A stretch of 64,000 nt of DNA. Source: CAZOKN01 sp964580525. GTDB lineage: Bacteria; Pseudomonadota; Alphaproteobacteria; Rickettsiales; UBA6187. This document shows, one piece after another, positions 61,352 to 64,000 of the stretch. The notes beneath the pieces are model-generated. The model saw only the letters and a list, made by a program, of their open reading frames with translations, searched no databases and was not told where the DNA came from. Made by a program: the position numbers and the translations under genes. Position 1 is the stretch's first letter. Every line of letters starts with the position of its first letter. The stretch is from positions 1 to 64,000 of the forward strand of contig CAZOKN010000002.1 of NCBI GenBank assembly GCA_964580525.1, read 5' to 3'.

Positions 61352-63751
61352 ATGTTCAGAGATAATCTTTCATTAGAACAAGAATGGATAGCGGGATGTG
61401 GCGCAATAAAGCACACAGACCAAACCATAAAGCGTGTTAAAACACTTCTGCAAACGCTGAAAATCGACAGCAAAATATTTTATGAATTATTGATTTCGGC
61501 TGATAAAATTGCCAATAGTGCTATGTGGCTAGCGGTAAGCCAGGTTTACGCGAAAAACGTATATTTAGATGGTCGCGAGCTGGCTAAAAAAGATTTTAAG
61601 GAAGATCCGCAAGGCCATTTAGGAGCTTCGCTTAATATGGTGCCGGCTTATGTTGGCTATATGCTTGCTAATGCTTTGACGGGAATAACCCGTGCCTGGG
61701 TTATGGAGCAGGGACATGCGGTGTCTGGCATTGATTCTGTTAATTTACTTTTGGGCAATTTATCTCCTGCACATGCTGAAAAATATTCTCTTACAGATTC
61801 TGGCCTGACAGCTTTTTCGCGGGATTTTTATTCCTATAAAATAAATGAACAGGGTAAGCAGGAATCGCCGCTTGGTAGCCACGTTAATCCTCATACTGCG
61901 GGTGGTTTTATGGAAGGTGGTTATCTTGGATTTGCTTCTGTGCAGTATGTGCATATGCCTTTGCCTGGTGAAAGGTTGGTTGCTTTTTTAAGCGATGGTG
62001 CGTTTGAAGAGCAGCGTGGTGCAGATTGGGCGCCTAGATGGTGGCGTGCGGAAGATAGTGGTTTGGTGGCGCCAATAATGATTGCTAATGGCAGACGTAT
62101 TGACCAGCGTACAACTGTTGACCAAGAAGGCGGTGCTGACTGGTTTGCCAAATATTTGGAACTGCACGGATTTGAGCCTATAATTTTTGATGGACGCGAT
62201 CCTTCTGCTTTTGCCTGGACAATTATAGAACAGGAAAAAAAATTACAGGAGAATACTCGGAAAATTGATGATGTGACGCATTATAACGTTAAAATGCCAT
62301 ATGGTATCGCTGTTGCGCCCAAGGGTGCAGGCTTTTATAATGAAGGCACAAATTATGCCCATAATTTACCGTTGGTTAAAAATCCTAGTAAAGACGCCGC
62401 TGCCGCTGAAATATTCAATAGTCATGCGCAAAAATTATTTGTTGCATTGGACGAGCTAAAAATATCTATCGATCATTTCAATAATCATAGAAAAACAGGC
62501 CGTGGTATAGAACAAGACAATCCTTTGGCTCACAGAAATATATCTCTTAAAACACAGCCGCAATTACATTGGATGGATGTTTCAAAAGAAAGAAGTGACA
62601 TATCTAAGTGCAAATCAGAAAGTGCAATGGATGCGATTGATATGGGCTTTTTGACAATGGCTAAAGCCAATTCGCATTTACGTCCACGCGTGGGGAATCC
62701 TGATGAAATGTTATCCAACAAAATGGACGATACTCTGGAGGCATTTTCTTTCCGTGTTGTAGACGCTGAGGGTGGAGCTAAAGAATCAACACTCGGTGAT
62801 GTTATCACGGCGCTTAATGAAGAGGCTGTTGCTGCTGCGGCATTTGGCAATAAAGGTGGTATTAATATTATTGTCACCTATGAAGCATTTGGTTCAAAAA
62901 TGTTTGGTGAAGCTAGACAGGAAGTTATTTTTGCTAAGCACCAAAAAGAAATTGGTACGCCGGCAAAATGGCTTTCAGTGCCCATAATATTAACTTCCAA
63001 CACCTGGGAAAATAGTAAAAACGAATTATCGCATCAGGATCCATCAATGTCGGAATCTATGCTTTCTGAAACTTCTGATATATCACGTGTGGTTTTCCCG
63101 GCTGATTATAACACTGCGTTGGCAACACTAAAGATGGTTTATAATACGCAGGGACAAGTTTGGACAGTCGTTGTGGCAAAACAAGCATTACCAATTATAT
63201 TCTCTGAAAATGAGGCAGAAAAATTAATTGCAGATGGTGGATGTAGGATAGGTTGGGCAGAATATAAGCCGGAAGAGGCGGAGATTGCTCTGGTGGCTAT
63301 GGGCTCGTATCAGTTGGTAGAAATTTTGAAAGCATCAGAAAAACTGCGTAAGAAAAAAATTCCTCACACAGTTTCTTATATAATTGAGCCGGGTAGATTC
63401 CGTGAAGCCAGGAATGAGAACGAAAAAGAGCATCTGGTTTCTAAAGATATATTTAAGAATATTATACCAAGCGGTGTGAAAAATGTGATTGTTTTAGCGC
63501 ATACAAGGCCAGAACTTATTGTTGGTATTATTTATCCATTGTTTAAAAATAAAAAATTCAAAGTTCTAGGCTTTATCAATGAAGGTGGAACGTTGAATGT
63601 TAGTGGTATGTTGTTTGTGAATAAATGTTCGTGGGCACACATATTAAAAAATACGGCCGAAATGCTCAAACTTCCTGAAAATAAACTTATGTCAGAAGAT
63701 GAGATAGAATCAGTTAGTGGAAGAAAATCACCGTGCGGGGTTTTGTTTTAG
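61352..63751 (+). CDS. Phosphoketolase-like (XFP superfamily) thiamine-diphosphate enzyme
   Basis: 799 residues, like phosphoketolases. Collinear equivalents to XFP are visible: QGHLGASLNMVPAYVGYML near 87-105, MEQGHAVSGID, SHVNPHTAGGFMEGGYLGFA, a shifted ThDP motif FLSDGAFEEQRG (GDGExE in XFP), VAPIMIANGRRI (HLNGYKI), NPDEMLSNKMDD, SYEAF-like TYEAFGSKMFG, ELSHQDPSM (FSHQDPG) and VAKQALP (IAGKQP). Several catalytic-region residues differ, so a phosphoketolase reaction is not assured; relatives are sometimes annotated as xylulose 5-phosphate 3-epimerase or transketolase. Follows hscA by 78 bp; no other pentose-phosphate genes nearby. Confidence 0.75.
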   Translation: MFRDNLSLEQEWIAGCGAIKHTDQTIKRVKTLLQTLKIDSKIFYELLISADKIANSAMWLAVSQVYAKNVYLDGRELAKKDFKEDPQGHLGASLNMVPAYVGYMLANALTGITRAWVMEQGHAVSGIDSVNLLLGNLSPAHAEKYSLTDSGLTAFSRDFYSYKINEQGKQESPLGSHVNPHTAGGFMEGGYLGFASVQYVHMPLPGERLVAFLSDGAFEEQRGADWAPRWWRAEDSGLVAPIMIANGRRIDQRTTVDQEGGADWFAKYLELHGFEPIIFDGRDPSAFAWTIIEQEKKLQENTRKIDDVTHYNVKMPYGIAVAPKGAGFYNEGTNYAHNLPLVKNPSKDAAAAEIFNSHAQKLFVALDELKISIDHFNNHRKTGRGIEQDNPLAHRNISLKTQPQLHWMDVSKERSDISKCKSESAMDAIDMGFLTMAKANSHLRPRVGNPDEMLSNKMDDTLEAFSFRVVDAEGGAKESTLGDVITALNEEAVAAAAFGNKGGINIIVTYEAFGSKMFGEARQEVIFAKHQKEIGTPAKWLSVPIILTSNTWENSKNELSHQDPSMSESMLSETSDISRVVFPADYNTALATLKMVYNTQGQVWTVVVAKQALPIIFSENEAEKLIADGGCRIGWAEYKPEEAEIALVAMGSYQLVEILKASEKLRKKKIPHTVSYIIEPGRFREARNENEKEHLVSKDIFKNIIPSGVKNVIVLAHTRPELIVGIIYPLFKNKKFKVLGFINEGGTLNVSGMLFVNKCSWAHILKNTAEMLKLPENKLMSEDEIESVSGRKSPCGVLF

Positions 63752-63786
63752 TTTTATATCTGGACGTTGTTAGCCCAGATATAAAA
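63752..63786. terminator. Bidirectional terminator hairpin
   Basis: TTTTATATCTGG and CCAGATATAAAA form a perfect 12-bp stem with an 11-base loop, between the convergent phosphoketolase-like gene and csrA. Confidence 0.8.
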
Positions 63787-63798
63787 TTATTAGCATGA

Positions 63799-64000
63799 TT
63801 AGGAATCAGGATTTTCATCCTTATTGATTTTCATTTTTGGCAAGTTAGCCAAAAGACTTGTATTAACTTCATTGCCTGTAGAAGCAGCGGCCTTGTTTTC
63901 AGCCATGATTTTATCATAAAGCTCTTTCCTTAAAACAGAAGCTCCCTTAGGAAAAGTGAAACCAAGTTTTACGGATTTACCTTTAATTTCGACAATTTTT
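63799..64000 (-). CDS. csrA: Carbon storage regulator CsrA, C-terminal part (runs off the window)
   Basis: Reading from the window edge, the last 66 codons give IVEIKGKSVKLGFTFPKGAS then VLRKELYDKIMAENK, matching the second half of CsrA (E. coli: [35 protein letters not shown]). CsrA binds GGA motifs in mRNA leaders. After AENK about 30 extra residues follow (AAASTGNEVNT...NPDS), longer than the short tail of E. coli CsrA. Its N-terminus lies beyond base 64000. Flagellar genes at the other end of the window are plausible targets. Confidence 0.85.
   Translation of the reverse strand, partial: KIVEIKGKSVKLGFTFPKGASVLRKELYDKIMAENKAAASTGNEVNTSLLANLPKMKINKDENPDS

Noticed and set aside
1..64000. 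CRISPR arrays, rRNA genes, insertion sequences, phage genes
   Set aside because: Looked for on both strands and not seen: no regularly spaced repeats, no transposase or integrase, no rRNA.

Overview
The window reads as chromosomal DNA of an AT-rich alphaproteobacterium, probably from a draft or metagenome assembly because three 10-N gaps interrupt it (38704-38713, 44255-44264, 54249-54258). Alphaproteobacterial marks are a petABC (fbcFBH-type) cytochrome bc1 operon, gatCAB, an alphaproteobacterial-type AddB, a DUF2628 gene inside a his cluster, an FdxA-type 7Fe ferredoxin, ccmC, a DUF3035 lipoprotein and a CsrA gene. Two cysteine desulfurases in tandem inside the isc operon resemble Rickettsiales, but histidine and purine synthesis, flagellar genes and mismatch repair point to a less reduced, possibly free-living lineage. 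That placement is inference.

Layout. 1-5640: remnant of a TorF-like porin gene with two in-frame stops, uppP, a flagellar cluster (flgB-flgC-fliE-fliQ), then five tandem paralogous lipoproteins and a tRNA with anticodon CAT. 5660-7530: hslVU. 7676-12503: a histidine operon (hisB, DUF2628, hisH, GNAT acetyltransferase, hisA, small membrane protein, hisF, hisE, HIT). 12518-25609, nearly all on the minus strand: purH, a PglF/CapD-type nucleotide-sugar dehydratase, mutL, pgi, two M16 proteases, a class-I amidotransferase, a DUF3035 lipoprotein, lspA, ribF, secF. 25764-32138: murJ, ruvX and gatCAB, then a palindromic repeat cluster and an NAD-dependent epimerase. 32180-43210, minus strand: small hypothetical, addB, lepA, a Fic protein with two lipoproteins, pheST, rplT, rpmI with a structured leader. 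43449-50465: BI-1 membrane protein, FAD-linked oxidase, an orphan membrane-anchored protein, ccmC, fdxA, mgtE, tRNA-Leu(GAG), lipB. 50609-54947: petABC, anmK, an alpha/beta hydrolase. 54977-61273: iscR with its own IscR-type operator, two cysteine desulfurases, iscU, iscA, hscB, hscA. 61352-64000: a phosphoketolase-like enzyme and the 3' end of csrA.

How genes fit together. The isc operon, fdxA, lipB, the Rieske and cytochrome c1 genes and ccmC all serve Fe-S, lipoyl and heme proteins of aerobic respiration. lspA sits among several predicted lipoproteins that it would process. The flagellar genes, the neighbouring lipoprotein family and csrA suggest a motile or formerly motile cell.

The least explained element is the five-lipoprotein cluster at 3476-5499. 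Four of its members carry a cysteine pair exactly 41 residues apart, and the fifth has lost both cysteines. It lies directly behind FlgB and FlgC proteins that both appear to carry Sec signal peptides.
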